Assembly (NCBI GenBank): GCA_051658525.1
Contig: JBOFMT010000081.1
Span: forward strand, 1-9,479
Direction of reading: 5' to 3'
DNA: 9,479 bases
DNA from: JBOFMT01 sp051658525
GTDB lineage: Bacteria > Bacillota_I > Bacilli_A > Erysipelotrichales > Erysipelotrichaceae
The first letter of the stretch is position 1. Each line of letters opens with the position of its first letter. Position numbers and translations under genes: made by a program. Of this stretch, positions 1 to 7,121 are shown piece after piece. The notes under the pieces were generated by a model. It had not been told where the DNA came from, searched no databases, and saw only the letters and a program-made list of their open reading frames with translations.

Positions 1-1125
1 TTATTTTAAATAGGTTTCATCAATAATCGAGGAAACCAAACCCCATACAGATTCTAGATTTACAGGGTTTTGAAAGGATGTTTGAACCGCATGTTTACTC
101 GCAAGCTCTTGCGGATAATCCTTTAAAAAATACGTTTTAAAATTTCGATACCACCCATTGCTAAACTCGTAATGGGTAAACGTTGGTAAAAAGGCAATAT
201 CTCTAATTGCAGTCTCTCCAGTCGTTTCATTCTTATAAAACTCTAAGGTTAACATTCCTCCCAACATACGTTCTTGCGTATCTTGCGCCGATAAGAAATT
301 ACCTAAGGAATAAGCAACTACGGTTTTATGGATATCCCCAATCACTTCAATGGGTTGAATCACATGGGGATGGTGTCCAATAATCAAATCAACACCTAAG
401 GAATTTAAATAGTTTGCCAATTCCTTTTGTTCTTCGTTCGGTGTATATTGGTATTCATTTCCCCAATGCATCGAAACTAGGATAAAATCACTTTCCTCTT
501 TGAGTGCAGCGATATCATTTGCTATTGCTTCCTTATCAATCAAGGAAATCATATAACTCTTTTCACTCGGCAGGCTAAAGCCGTTTAATCCATAGGTATA
601 GGACAACAAACCAAAGCGAATGTTATTTTTTTCCACAACGACCGGCGTATTCCGTGCAGATTCGCTCTCATAGATTCCCGTAAGTGCTACTTCGGGATAT
701 TGTTTCCAAAAAGCAAATGTTTGTTCAATAGCAGCAACACCACGATCCAACGTGTGATTGGTCGCATGATTGACCCAATCAAATCCGGCATTGACCACAG
801 CATCCCCAATTTCCCATGGAGAATTGAACATCGGGTAATGGGACAAGCCTAAACTCTTTCCACCCAAAATAGTCTCCTGATTAAGAAAGGCAAAATCTAC
901 TGCCTGTGTGACGCTATTGGTATGTTCGTACATATCGTTGAAACTTGATTGATAGGTTGGATCTTGATACACCGCCCCATGAATCAAGTTATCCCCAACA
1001 CCTGCAAAACTAACGGTGTATTCCACCTCTTCCACCGGTTCTTCAACCGGTGGTATTATTTCATCTTGTGGCACTTCTTGTGCACAACCAGCTAGCAGCA
1101 ATAACAATAGTAGTAGTTTCCCCAT
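1..1125 (-). CDS. CapA-family metallophosphatase-like lipoprotein
   Basis: This 374-residue protein belongs to the CapA / poly-gamma-glutamate synthesis family (PGA_cap, calcineurin-like metallophosphatase fold). Family motifs appear in order: GDN near residue 44, FLNQET near 80, NHATNHTLDRG at 119-129, MHWGNEY at 219-225, GHHPHVIQP at 250-258 and YSLGNF at 272-277. The N-terminus MGKLLLLLLLLAGC is a very short lipoprotein signal with lipobox LAGC, so Cys14 should be lipidated and the domain displayed outside the membrane. A Pro/Glu-rich tether spans about residues 15-36. The start is supported by AAGGGGA about six bases upstream and by an in-frame stop just before it. It lies 10 bases after rnr and is probably co-transcribed with it. 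The true substrate is unknown: relatives include capsule or polyglutamate proteins and many uncharacterised surface proteins, and no capBC-like genes are in view, so polyglutamate synthesis should not be assumed. Confidence 0.88.
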   Translation of the reverse strand: MGKLLLLLLLLAGCAQEVPQDEIIPPVEEPVEEVEYTVSFAGVGDNLIHGAVYQDPTYQSSFNDMYEHTNSVTQAVDFAFLNQETILGGKSLGLSHYPMFNSPWEIGDAVVNAGFDWVNHATNHTLDRGVAAIEQTFAFWKQYPEVALTGIYESESARNTPVVVEKNNIRFGLLSYTYGLNGFSLPSEKSYMISLIDKEAIANDIAALKEESDFILVSMHWGNEYQYTPNEEQKELANYLNSLGVDLIIGHHPHVIQPIEVIGDIHKTVVAYSLGNFLSAQDTQERMLGGMLTLEFYKNETTGETAIRDIAFLPTFTHYEFSNGWYRNFKTYFLKDYPQELASKHAVQTSFQNPVNLESVWGLVSSIIDETYLK

Positions 1126-1128
1126 AAC

Positions 1129-1138
1129 GCTCCCCTTA
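1129..1138 (-). promoter_or_regulatory. capA ribosome binding site overlapping the rnr stop codon
   Basis: Read on the minus strand, TAAGGGGAGC contains the rnr stop codon TAA (1138-1136), and the Shine-Dalgarno stretch AAGGGGA starts inside it. The capA ATG follows at 1125. This overlap suggests that ribosomes ending on rnr help start capA translation (inference). The Shine-Dalgarno is weaker than the AGGAGG seen at the other genes of the window. Confidence 0.6.
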
Positions 1139-3229
1139 ACGTTTTACAACGATAAAATCAATTTGTTTTTTATAGCGTGAAGCATCACTACATTTCACAC
1201 GTACTTTTTGCCCCATTTTATATGTCTTTTGAGTCGCACGACCAACCAAGCGTTTTGTCGTCTCATCAAATTCATAATAATCATCATCTAAATTTGAAAT
1301 ATGAACCAAACCCTCAACCGTATTCGACAACTCGACGAACATCCCAAATTTTGTAATGCTACTTACAACACCGGAGAAGATGCGCCCGATATGTTTTTCC
1401 ATATATTCCGCTTTTTTCATATCGTCTACATCTCGCTCTGCATCGATAGCACGACGTTCGCGATTGCTCGCTTGTAGGGCAGCACCACTGATCCACGCTT
1501 CATCTTCTTTGAAAACCGCTGGATCTTCTACGTGGTCGAATACATATTTATGTAACATGCGATGCACCACCAAGTCAGGATATCGACGAATTGGTGAGGT
1601 AAAGTGGGTATACTCTTGTAATCCCAAACCAAAGTGACCCATGCATTTTAAATCGTATTTCGCTTTTTGCATAGAGCGTAGCATAAAGGTGGATAAAACA
1701 TCATAGTCATCATCCCCTTTGGCATCCTTCAACATCTTTTGTAGTTGGGAAGGTTTGACATTGGTAGCCGATCCTTTGAATTTATGTCCTAAAATTTGCG
1801 CTGTCTTTACAAACTCTCGCATTTTTTTCGCATCCGGTTGTTCATGGATACGGTACATAGAAGGTAGTTCACACCATTTCACATGCGTAGCTACCACTTC
1901 ATTGGCACAAATCATAAAGTCTTCAATCAGTTTTTCAGCTTCATAACGCTCTCTAACTACAACATCAATCGCACGACCCTTTTTATCAACAATAACTTTT
2001 CCTTCGCGTGTATCAAAGTCGATGGAACCTAGTTTTTCACGACGTTTGCGGATAATCTTCGATAGTTTATAAGCATCATCAATGAGTGGTGTAATGTGTG
2101 CATATTGTTCCCGCATTGCTTCATTTCTACGAATGATTTCATTGACATTGGCATAGGTCATTCGTTCGCTCGTATGAATGACGCTCGGGTAAATTTGATA
2201 TGCCATCACTTCCCCTTTGCTGTCAATATCCATACTACAAGTAATCGTCAAACGATCGACATGTGGATTTAAAGAACAAATTCCATTGGATAACACATGT
2301 GGTAACATCGGTACCACACGATCAACCACATAGACGCTCGTTCCACGTTCATACGCTTCTAAATCCAGTGGCGAATTCTTAGTAACATAGTGCGATACGT
2401 CCGCAATATGAACACCCAAACGGAATCCACCGTCAATACGTTCTACACTTACCGCATCATCCAAGTCTTTGGCATCATCCCCATCGATTGTAATCAACAC
2501 TTGATCGCGCAAATCGCGACGCCCGATTAAGTCTGCTTCTGTAACCACATCACTCACCGCTTGCGCCTGTGCCATGACTTCTTTTGGAAATTCTGGGAAG
2601 ATATCATGTTCCATCAACACACTTAAAACGTCCACACCTGGATCGTACTTGTGACCAATGATTTCAACAATAGAACATTTTAGTACTTTATCAAAACGAT
2701 CTACTTTTAACAGTACTTTTAAATCATTTACTAATTTAAAATCTTTATAGTTTGTAACATCAATGCGACGTTCGATATTCGTATCTGGTAAAAACTTGGT
2801 CTTTCCATCTTTTACCTTCACTACACCAATAATATTTTTGGTATTGTGTTCTAAGATTTTGATTACTTCACATTCCGTTGTTTCATTTAGATTGCTCCAT
2901 GTCTTAACAAACACACGGTCTCCATCCAAGCCGAAATTAAAATTACTACGGTTAACATAGTAACTTCTTGTTTCATCTTCAACAAAGCCAAACCCTTTCG
3001 GATTCACACGCAATAGACCAATAAAGTATCCCATTTTTTCAGCGAGTTGATAATGGTCCAATGCATCACGTACAACAAGACATTCATCTTCCAAAGCATT
3101 GAGTGCTTTCATCAAATCGACGAGTTGCTCGCTTGTTTCCATGTGTAAAAAACTTTTCCAATCGTCTACACTTTTACCTTTGTATCTGGAAGAACTCATC
3201 AAATCCAGAATATTTTGTTTTAAATTCAT
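1136..3229 (-). CDS. rnr: Ribonuclease R (3'-5' exoribonuclease)
   Basis: This 697-residue RNB-family exoribonuclease degrades structured RNA processively from the 3' end. An N-terminal winged-helix-like segment (about 1-65) is followed by two cold-shock/OB domains (about 68-195, with GFGFVEDE at 79-86). The RNB catalytic domain (about 237-560) carries IDGDDAKDLDDA at 248-259. By comparison with E. coli RNase II/R, Asp249, Asp255, Asp257 and Asp258 are the metal-binding residues. TSPIRRYPDL (544-553) is also conserved. An S1 domain spans about 615-695. The protein stops almost directly after S1, without the Lys-rich tail of many RNase R proteins, and is shorter than the B. subtilis and E. coli enzymes. 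The start has AGGAGGT seven bases upstream. It sits downstream of secG, a common Bacillota arrangement, but capA follows it where smpB often lies. Confidence 0.97.
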   Translation of the reverse strand: MNLKQNILDLMSSSRYKGKSVDDWKSFLHMETSEQLVDLMKALNALEDECLVVRDALDHYQLAEKMGYFIGLLRVNPKGFGFVEDETRSYYVNRSNFNFGLDGDRVFVKTWSNLNETTECEVIKILEHNTKNIIGVVKVKDGKTKFLPDTNIERRIDVTNYKDFKLVNDLKVLLKVDRFDKVLKCSIVEIIGHKYDPGVDVLSVLMEHDIFPEFPKEVMAQAQAVSDVVTEADLIGRRDLRDQVLITIDGDDAKDLDDAVSVERIDGGFRLGVHIADVSHYVTKNSPLDLEAYERGTSVYVVDRVVPMLPHVLSNGICSLNPHVDRLTITCSMDIDSKGEVMAYQIYPSVIHTSERMTYANVNEIIRRNEAMREQYAHITPLIDDAYKLSKIIRKRREKLGSIDFDTREGKVIVDKKGRAIDVVVRERYEAEKLIEDFMICANEVVATHVKWCELPSMYRIHEQPDAKKMREFVKTAQILGHKFKGSATNVKPSQLQKMLKDAKGDDDYDVLSTFMLRSMQKAKYDLKCMGHFGLGLQEYTHFTSPIRRYPDLVVHRMLHKYVFDHVEDPAVFKEDEAWISGAALQASNRERRAIDAERDVDDMKKAEYMEKHIGRIFSGVVSSITKFGMFVELSNTVEGLVHISNLDDDYYEFDETTKRLVGRATQKTYKMGQKVRVKCSDASRYKKQIDFIVVKR

Positions 3230-3249
3230 ATGTTACCTCCTAGGGTAAT

Positions 3250-3270
3250 AAAAAAAGACCATGTGGTCTT
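3250..3270 (-). terminator. Hairpin with U tract between secG and rnr
   Basis: Read on the minus strand, AAGACC-ACAT-GGTCTT forms a 6-bp stem with a 4-nt loop (arms at 3265-3270 and 3255-3260). A run of U residues and UAUU follow (3250-3254 and beyond). It begins two bases after the secG stop codon. The stem is short, so termination is likely partial. No promoter is visible between it and rnr, so it may act as an attenuator that lowers rnr-capA expression relative to secG. Confidence 0.65.
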
Positions 3271-3271
3271 C

Positions 3272-3493
3272 TTAGATGATGTTTGAGATTACTACTAGTA
3301 CAAAGAAAGTAATTCCCGTCACCATAGTAAGGTTTGACATTACTTTTTCTGGACCACGTTCTTTCACATTTGCAAATAGATTCAATCCATCTCCACCTGT
3401 GAAGGCACCGCTCACTCCATCTGATTTTCCACTTTGTAGTAAGGAGAGAAGTATCAAAAACACCGCTACGATAATTAGAATTGTGTCTAACAT
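3272..3493 (-). CDS. secG: Preprotein translocase subunit SecG
   Basis: This 73-residue protein is the small auxiliary subunit of the SecYEG channel, which sits in the cytoplasmic membrane and assists SecA-driven protein export. It shows the family layout: transmembrane helix 1 at about residues 3-20, a Gly-rich loop with LLQSGKSDGVSGAFTGGDG (about 18-36), and transmembrane helix 2 at about 54-72. The start ATG has a strong ribosome binding site (AAAGGAGG) about seven bases upstream. A longer reading in another frame covers the same DNA, but it lacks any SecG similarity and this ribosome binding site. It is the first gene of the secG-rnr-capA cluster. Confidence 0.95.
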   Translation of the reverse strand: MLDTILIIVAVFLILLSLLQSGKSDGVSGAFTGGDGLNLFANVKERGPEKVMSNLTMVTGITFFVLVVISNII

Positions 3494-3523
3494 AAATATC
3501 CTCCTTTCCTATTAACATACCTT

Positions 3524-3552
3524 ATTATAGCAGTAGAATGAAAATATATCAA
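3524..3552 (-). promoter_or_regulatory. Sigma-A promoter for secG-rnr-capA
   Basis: Read on the minus strand, TTGATA (3552-3547) and TATAAT (3529-3524) are separated by exactly 17 bases. The -35 differs from consensus at one position and the -10 is perfect. Transcription would start near 3517, giving a leader of about 24 nt before the secG ATG. It lies just beyond the eno terminator. Confidence 0.85.
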
Positions 3553-3577
3553 GAACAAGGTTAGCCTGCTAAGACAT

Positions 3578-3606
3578 AAAAAAAAGTGATGGTGCGATCA
3601 TCACTT
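3578..3606 (-). terminator. Intrinsic terminator of eno
   Basis: Read on the minus strand, AAGTGATG (3606-3599), a 7-nt loop and CATCACTT (3591-3584) form a perfect 8-bp stem, followed by a further U run (3583-3578). The stem starts 22 bases after the eno stop codon. The plus strand also has a T-rich run after the stem (3607-3617), so the element may work in both directions, although no plus-strand gene leads into it. Confidence 0.9.
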
Positions 3607-3628
3607 CTTTTTATTTTTATAAATTAGA

Positions 3629-4924
3629 TTATTTGTTGATGTTGTAGAATGCGTCCATACCTGGGTATGTAGCAACTGGTCCCAATTCATCTTCAATACG
3701 GATTAATTGGTTGTATTTTGCTAAACGGTCAGTTCTTGACATAGAACCTGTTTTGATTTGTCCAGCGTTGAATGCAACAGCGATATCAGCGATTGTGTTA
3801 TCTTCTGTTTCACCAGAACGGTGAGATACAACAGCTGTGTAACCAGCAGCTTTAGCCATTTCCATAGCATCGAAAGTTTCAGTCAATGTACCGATTTGGT
3901 TAACTTTGATCAAGATTGAGTTAGCAGTATGTTTTTCAATACCTTCTTTTAAGATTGCAGGGTTTGTTACAAACAAGTCATCCCCAACGATTTGAACTTT
4001 TTCACCGATACGGTCAGTCAATGCTTTCCATCCAGCCCAGTCACGTTCTCCTAAACCATCTTCGATTGATACGATTGGGAAACGTTCTACTAAGTCAGCA
4101 TACCATTCGATCATTTCTTCTGTTGTTTTAGTTCCTTGACCTGATTTTTTCAAGTTGTAAACACCAGCTTCAACATCATAGAATTCAGATGCAGCAACGT
4201 CCATAGCCAATACGATGTCTTTACCAGCAACGTATCCAGCTTCAGCGATAGCTTCCATGATAACTTCTAGAGGTTCTTCGTTGCTTCCAAGGTTTGGAGC
4301 GAATCCACCCTCATCACCAACTGCCGTTACGTGTCCTTTAGATTTCAATACTTTTTTCAAAGCATGGAAAACTTCAGCACCCATACGGATAGCTTCTTTG
4401 ATTGATTCTGCACCAACTGGCATAATCATGAATTCTTGGAAGTCTACAGAAGAGTCTGCATGTGAACCACCATTGATTACGTTCATCATTGGAACTGGAA
4501 GTTTTTTCGCGTTGAATCCTCCCAAGTAACGGTACAAAGGCATACCATAGAAATCAGCAGCAGCATGTGCACAAGCCATAGAAACACCTAGGATTGCATT
4601 TGCTCCCAATTTAGATTTGTCGTTTGTTCCATCCAATTCAATCATTGTACGGTCGATCAAAGCTTGATCCGTAACATCGAAACCGATGATTGTTTCAGCG
4701 ATAATATCGTTTACATTTTCAACAGCTTTCAATACACCTTTTCCTAAGAAACGTGTTTTGTCACCATCGCGAAGTTCTAATGCTTCTCTTTCCCCAGTGG
4801 ATGCTCCACTCGGTACCATTGCACGTCCGAAAGCTCCAGAATCTGTAGTAACTTCAACTTCGATTGTTGGGTTCCCACGAGAGTCCATAACTTCACGAGC
4901 ATAAATATCAATAATAATTGGCAT
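3629..4924 (-). CDS. eno: Enolase (phosphopyruvate hydratase)
   Basis: This 431-residue cytosolic glycolytic enzyme converts 2-phosphoglycerate to phosphoenolpyruvate. It is full length for the family. The flexible loop SGAST is at 39-43. His156 lies in GGSHAD, Glu164 in FQEF and the proton-transfer Glu205 in GDEGGFAP. The Mg2+ ligands are Asp242, Glu288 (SIEDG) and Asp315 (GDDLF), and the general base is Lys340 in ILIKVNQIGTLTET. SHRSGETED is at 367-375. The chosen ATG gives the standard N-terminus MPIIIDIYAREVMDSRGNP and has AAGGAGG nine bases upstream. A TTG 33 bases further upstream overlaps the -10 box of the promoter and is rejected. The gene has its own promoter and terminator and is likely monocistronic. 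The usual neighbours pgk, tpiA, gpmI and gapA are not adjacent. Confidence 0.98.
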   Translation of the reverse strand: MPIIIDIYAREVMDSRGNPTIEVEVTTDSGAFGRAMVPSGASTGEREALELRDGDKTRFLGKGVLKAVENVNDIIAETIIGFDVTDQALIDRTMIELDGTNDKSKLGANAILGVSMACAHAAADFYGMPLYRYLGGFNAKKLPVPMMNVINGGSHADSSVDFQEFMIMPVGAESIKEAIRMGAEVFHALKKVLKSKGHVTAVGDEGGFAPNLGSNEEPLEVIMEAIAEAGYVAGKDIVLAMDVAASEFYDVEAGVYNLKKSGQGTKTTEEMIEWYADLVERFPIVSIEDGLGERDWAGWKALTDRIGEKVQIVGDDLFVTNPAILKEGIEKHTANSILIKVNQIGTLTETFDAMEMAKAAGYTAVVSHRSGETEDNTIADIAVAFNAGQIKTGSMSRTDRLAKYNQLIRIEDELGPVATYPGMDAFYNINK

Positions 4925-4943
4925 TCTATAAGTCCTCCTTGTT

Positions 4944-4959
4944 ATTTGAACAGTCAAAT
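4944..4959. repeat. Inverted repeat at the eno transcription start
   Basis: ATTTGA-ACAG-TCAAAT is a perfect 6-bp inverted repeat with a 4-base centre. It overlaps the last two bases of the eno -10 box and is centred on the predicted +1. It could be a repressor operator or a small 5' stem in the mRNA; the sequence alone does not decide between them. Confidence 0.5.
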
Positions 4960-4986
4960 TATAGCAAAGTTCCCCTTAATATTCAA
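4958..4986 (-). promoter_or_regulatory. Sigma-A promoter for eno
   Basis: Read on the minus strand, TTGAAT (4986-4981) and TATAAT (4963-4958) have a 17-base spacer. The predicted start point is near 4951, which gives a leader of about 27 nt containing the eno ribosome binding site. The A/T-rich DNA upstream of the -35 could act as an UP element. Confidence 0.8.
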
Positions 4987-5073
4987 TAAAATCAACTTAT
5001 TATTATTCAATTGTGAGAAGAATAACAACCTTTTAACAAAACTTTCAATTTGATACCCTTTTCATTTCCCATA
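4987..5073. other. A/T-rich spacer between divergent eno and glmS promoters
   Basis: No coding region is convincing here; a 61-codon minus-strand reading frame runs through this stretch and the glmS ribozyme and looks spurious. It holds overlapping imperfect dyads: TTATTC (5003-5008) with GAATAA (5020-5025), and TTGT (5011-5014) with ACAA (5025-5028). A short TCAA-T-TTGA palindrome is at 5045-5053. Any role as a regulator site is inference. Confidence 0.35.
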
Positions 5074-5102
5074 TTGCATTTTTTGTTCTTTATCGCTATA
5101 CT
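5074..5102 (+). promoter_or_regulatory. Probable promoter of glmS
   Basis: TTGCAT (5074-5079) and TATACT (5097-5102) have a 17-base spacer. Transcription would begin near 5109, about 46 nt upstream of the ribozyme cleavage site, which suits a glmS leader. The -35 match is only partial. Confidence 0.6.
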
Positions 5103-5147
5103 AGTATTAAGTTTGTACAAATTTGGGGAGGTTTGTGAGACTTTTGT

Positions 5148-5257
5148 ATAACTAGCGCCAGGACCTGCATGGTTGACGAGGTTAGTAGTCATCGAAATAT
5201 TCGGCGGATGCTACTACGGTAAAAGCTGTGAATCGACAGAACAGAGACAGAAAAAGC
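5148..5257 (+). ncRNA. glmS self-cleaving ribozyme/riboswitch
   Basis: The leader carries the conserved glmS ribozyme core (family RF00234). It contains AGCGCCAGGACC at 5154-5165, GTTGACGAGG at 5172-5181, ATCGA at 5191-5195, TTCGGCGGATG at 5200-5210 and CGGTAAAA at 5217-5224. By homology, cleavage falls between A5154 and G5155. TAGTAG (5183-5188) pairs with CTACTA (5211-5216), and CATC (5190-5193) with GATG (5207-5210), around the core. P1 appears short: GACC/GGTT closes a 5-nt loop. The 3' stabilising domain after about 5220 is less conserved and its end is approximate. Known biology: glucosamine-6-phosphate acts as cofactor for self-cleavage, and the cleaved mRNA is then degraded, giving feedback on the glmS gene directly downstream. 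Confidence 0.95.
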
Positions 5258-5328
5258 AAAATTAAGATTGCATAACAATGTCCATTCTACACGGCTCTTT
5301 TTGTCATGTCATGGAGGACTAATATAAT

Positions 5329-7080
5329 ATGTGTGGAATCGTAGGTTATACAGGAGCAAACAATCAAGCTCAAACAATTTTATTAAAAGGATTACAATCA
5401 TTGGAGTATCGTGGATACGACTCAAGCGGATTGGCACTCTTTTTAAATGATCATATAGAAATTATCAAAGCAGAAGGTAAATTAAATAATTTAAAACACT
5501 TATTAGAAATGAATCAAACACCAGAAGGAACTTGTGGAATTGGCCATACACGTTGGGCAACGCACGGTGCACCGACAACGGATAATGCACATCCACATTT
5601 GGTAAATCGAGTTGTGTTAGTACACAATGGGATTATTGAAAATTACGGGGAACTCAAACATATGTTAGAGGAAACCTATCATTATGAATTTAAATCTCAA
5701 ACAGATACGGAAGTTGCTAGTGCAATGATTGACTTACACTATGAACTTACTAACAATAAAATACAAGCGATTGCAGATGCTTGTGCTCAAATGCGTGGAA
5801 GTTTTGCCTTTGCCGTGATGTTTGATGATGAACCGAACGTAATCTATACAACACGTCGTAACAATCCACTTATTTTAGGAGTATGTAGGGATGGTCATCT
5901 CCTTGCAAGTGATGTAAGTGCCATCGTTCATACAACCAAACAATATGTAGAATTGGAAAATGAGGAAATTGCTGTCTTAACAGCAGACTCACTAGCACTC
6001 TATTCACCTGCATTAGAAGCAATAACACCTGAAATTAAAACAACCGATTTAGATAGTAATGTACTGAGTAAAGGTCATTTTGAACATTTTATGATGAAGG
6101 AAATTCATGAACAACCAGCAATTGCCCGTAGCCTTTACCAATACTATCAAACAAATCCTACCTTCGATTTTGCGAAATACGATGAGATATTAATTATCGC
6201 TTGTGGTAGTGCATTGTATGCAGGAATGGTTGCGAAAGTCTTAATTGAACGTAATTTAAGAATTCCAGTATCCATTGAAGTAGCAAGTGAATTCCGCTAC
6301 GCAAATCCAATATTCAAACCAAATACTTTAGGATTGTTTATTTCTCAATCCGGTGAAACAGCAGATAGTGTAGCTAGTCTTGACTTAGCTAGACAACACA
6401 TTGATACGTTAGCACTTGTCAATGTGGAGAACTCACAAATGGCTCGTATGGCGAAACACGTAATCTATACCAAAGCTGGTGTTGAAGTAAGTGTTGCTAC
6501 AACCAAAGCTTATTTTGCTCAAGTCTTATCCATGATCTTAAACTGTGGAATGGAAGTAGAAAACCTAACGACATTTGAAGCAGCACTGTTAAAAGAAATC
6601 TCGACGTTTGATTATCCTGAACTTGTTGCAGCAGTAGCCAAAGAAGAACAAGTATTCTTCTTAGGACGTGGTATGGACTATGCGCTTTGCTTGGAAGGTG
6701 CACTTAAGTTAAAAGAAATTTCTTATATCAATGCACAGGCTTATCAAGCAGGTGAGATGAAACATGGTACAATATCTCTAATTCAACCTGGTACGATTGT
6801 GATTGGTGTAGTAACCGATCCAGAAATCGCTGAAAAAACAATGAGTAATTTAGTAGAGACACAAGCACGTGGTGCTCATGTTATTCTATTACATACCAAC
6901 GATATTGAGGTCAATAAAACATACTTCCCTAATGCAATTGTAGTGGATCGTATTCATCCAAATACCCAACCATTATTAGCGATTAGTGCATTGCAGCTTT
7001 TTGCTTATGAAATTGCCAAAGCACGAAATTGTGAAATTGATCAACCACGTAACTTAGCCAAATCCGTAAGTGTAGAATAA
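5329..7080 (+). CDS. glmS: Glutamine-fructose-6-phosphate aminotransferase (isomerizing)
   Basis: This 583-residue cytosolic enzyme makes glucosamine-6-phosphate from fructose-6-phosphate and glutamine, the first step towards UDP-GlcNAc for peptidoglycan. The N-terminal glutaminase domain (about 1-225) has Cys2 as nucleophile after Met removal, HTRWATHG at 73-80, the oxyanion-hole HNG at 99-101 and TDTE at 125-128. SIS domain 1 (about 285-410) has SQSGETADS at 339-347. SIS domain 2 (about 430-570) has LEGALKLKEIS at 455-465 and GEMKHG at 475-480. By E. coli numbering, Lys460, Glu463, His479 and C-terminal Lys578 (LAKSV) match K485, E488, H504 and K603. It is slightly shorter than the usual ~600 residues but has no missing motif. 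GGAGG lies 11 bases before the ATG. The ribozyme upstream confirms the identity. Confidence 0.98.
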   Translation: MCGIVGYTGANNQAQTILLKGLQSLEYRGYDSSGLALFLNDHIEIIKAEGKLNNLKHLLEMNQTPEGTCGIGHTRWATHGAPTTDNAHPHLVNRVVLVHNGIIENYGELKHMLEETYHYEFKSQTDTEVASAMIDLHYELTNNKIQAIADACAQMRGSFAFAVMFDDEPNVIYTTRRNNPLILGVCRDGHLLASDVSAIVHTTKQYVELENEEIAVLTADSLALYSPALEAITPEIKTTDLDSNVLSKGHFEHFMMKEIHEQPAIARSLYQYYQTNPTFDFAKYDEILIIACGSALYAGMVAKVLIERNLRIPVSIEVASEFRYANPIFKPNTLGLFISQSGETADSVASLDLARQHIDTLALVNVENSQMARMAKHVIYTKAGVEVSVATTKAYFAQVLSMILNCGMEVENLTTFEAALLKEISTFDYPELVAAVAKEEQVFFLGRGMDYALCLEGALKLKEISYINAQAYQAGEMKHGTISLIQPGTIVIGVVTDPEIAEKTMSNLVETQARGAHVILLHTNDIEVNKTYFPNAIVVDRIHPNTQPLLAISALQLFAYEIAKARNCEIDQPRNLAKSVSVE

Positions 7081-7104
7081 AGAGGATTCCTCTTTATTCT
7101 TTTT
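7075..7104 (+). terminator. Intrinsic terminator of glmS, containing its stop codon
   Basis: GAATAAAGAGG (7075-7085), loop ATT and CCTCTTTATTC (7089-7099) form a perfect 11-bp stem followed by TTTTT (7100-7104). The glmS stop TAA (7078-7080) lies inside the 5' arm. No matching T run follows the stem on the other strand, so it appears to act in one direction. Confidence 0.92.
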
Positions 7105-7121
7105 CATATCGAGTTGTTTGG

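Noticed and set aside
3240..3518. 92-codon minus-strand frame overlapping secG
   Set aside because: It covers the same DNA in another frame. secG has the family motifs, two transmembrane helices and the strong ribosome binding site.
4925..4957. Longer enolase reading from a TTG at 4957, adding 11 residues
   Set aside because: The TTG overlaps the promoter -10 box and precedes the predicted transcription start. The ATG at 4924 has a strong ribosome binding site and gives the standard enolase N-terminus.
5112..5121. TTTGTACAAA palindrome in the glmS leader
   Set aside because: It is a short perfect palindrome with no loop in A/T-rich DNA, and nothing else supports a function.
5007..5192. 61-codon minus-strand reading frame
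   Set aside because: It runs antisense through the glmS promoter and ribozyme core, has no ribosome binding site of note and resembles no known protein.
5236..5250. ACAG repeated three times within the ribozyme tail, as a direct-repeat array
   Set aside because: It is far too short and irregular for a repeat array or CRISPR, and it lies in the ribozyme 3' domain.
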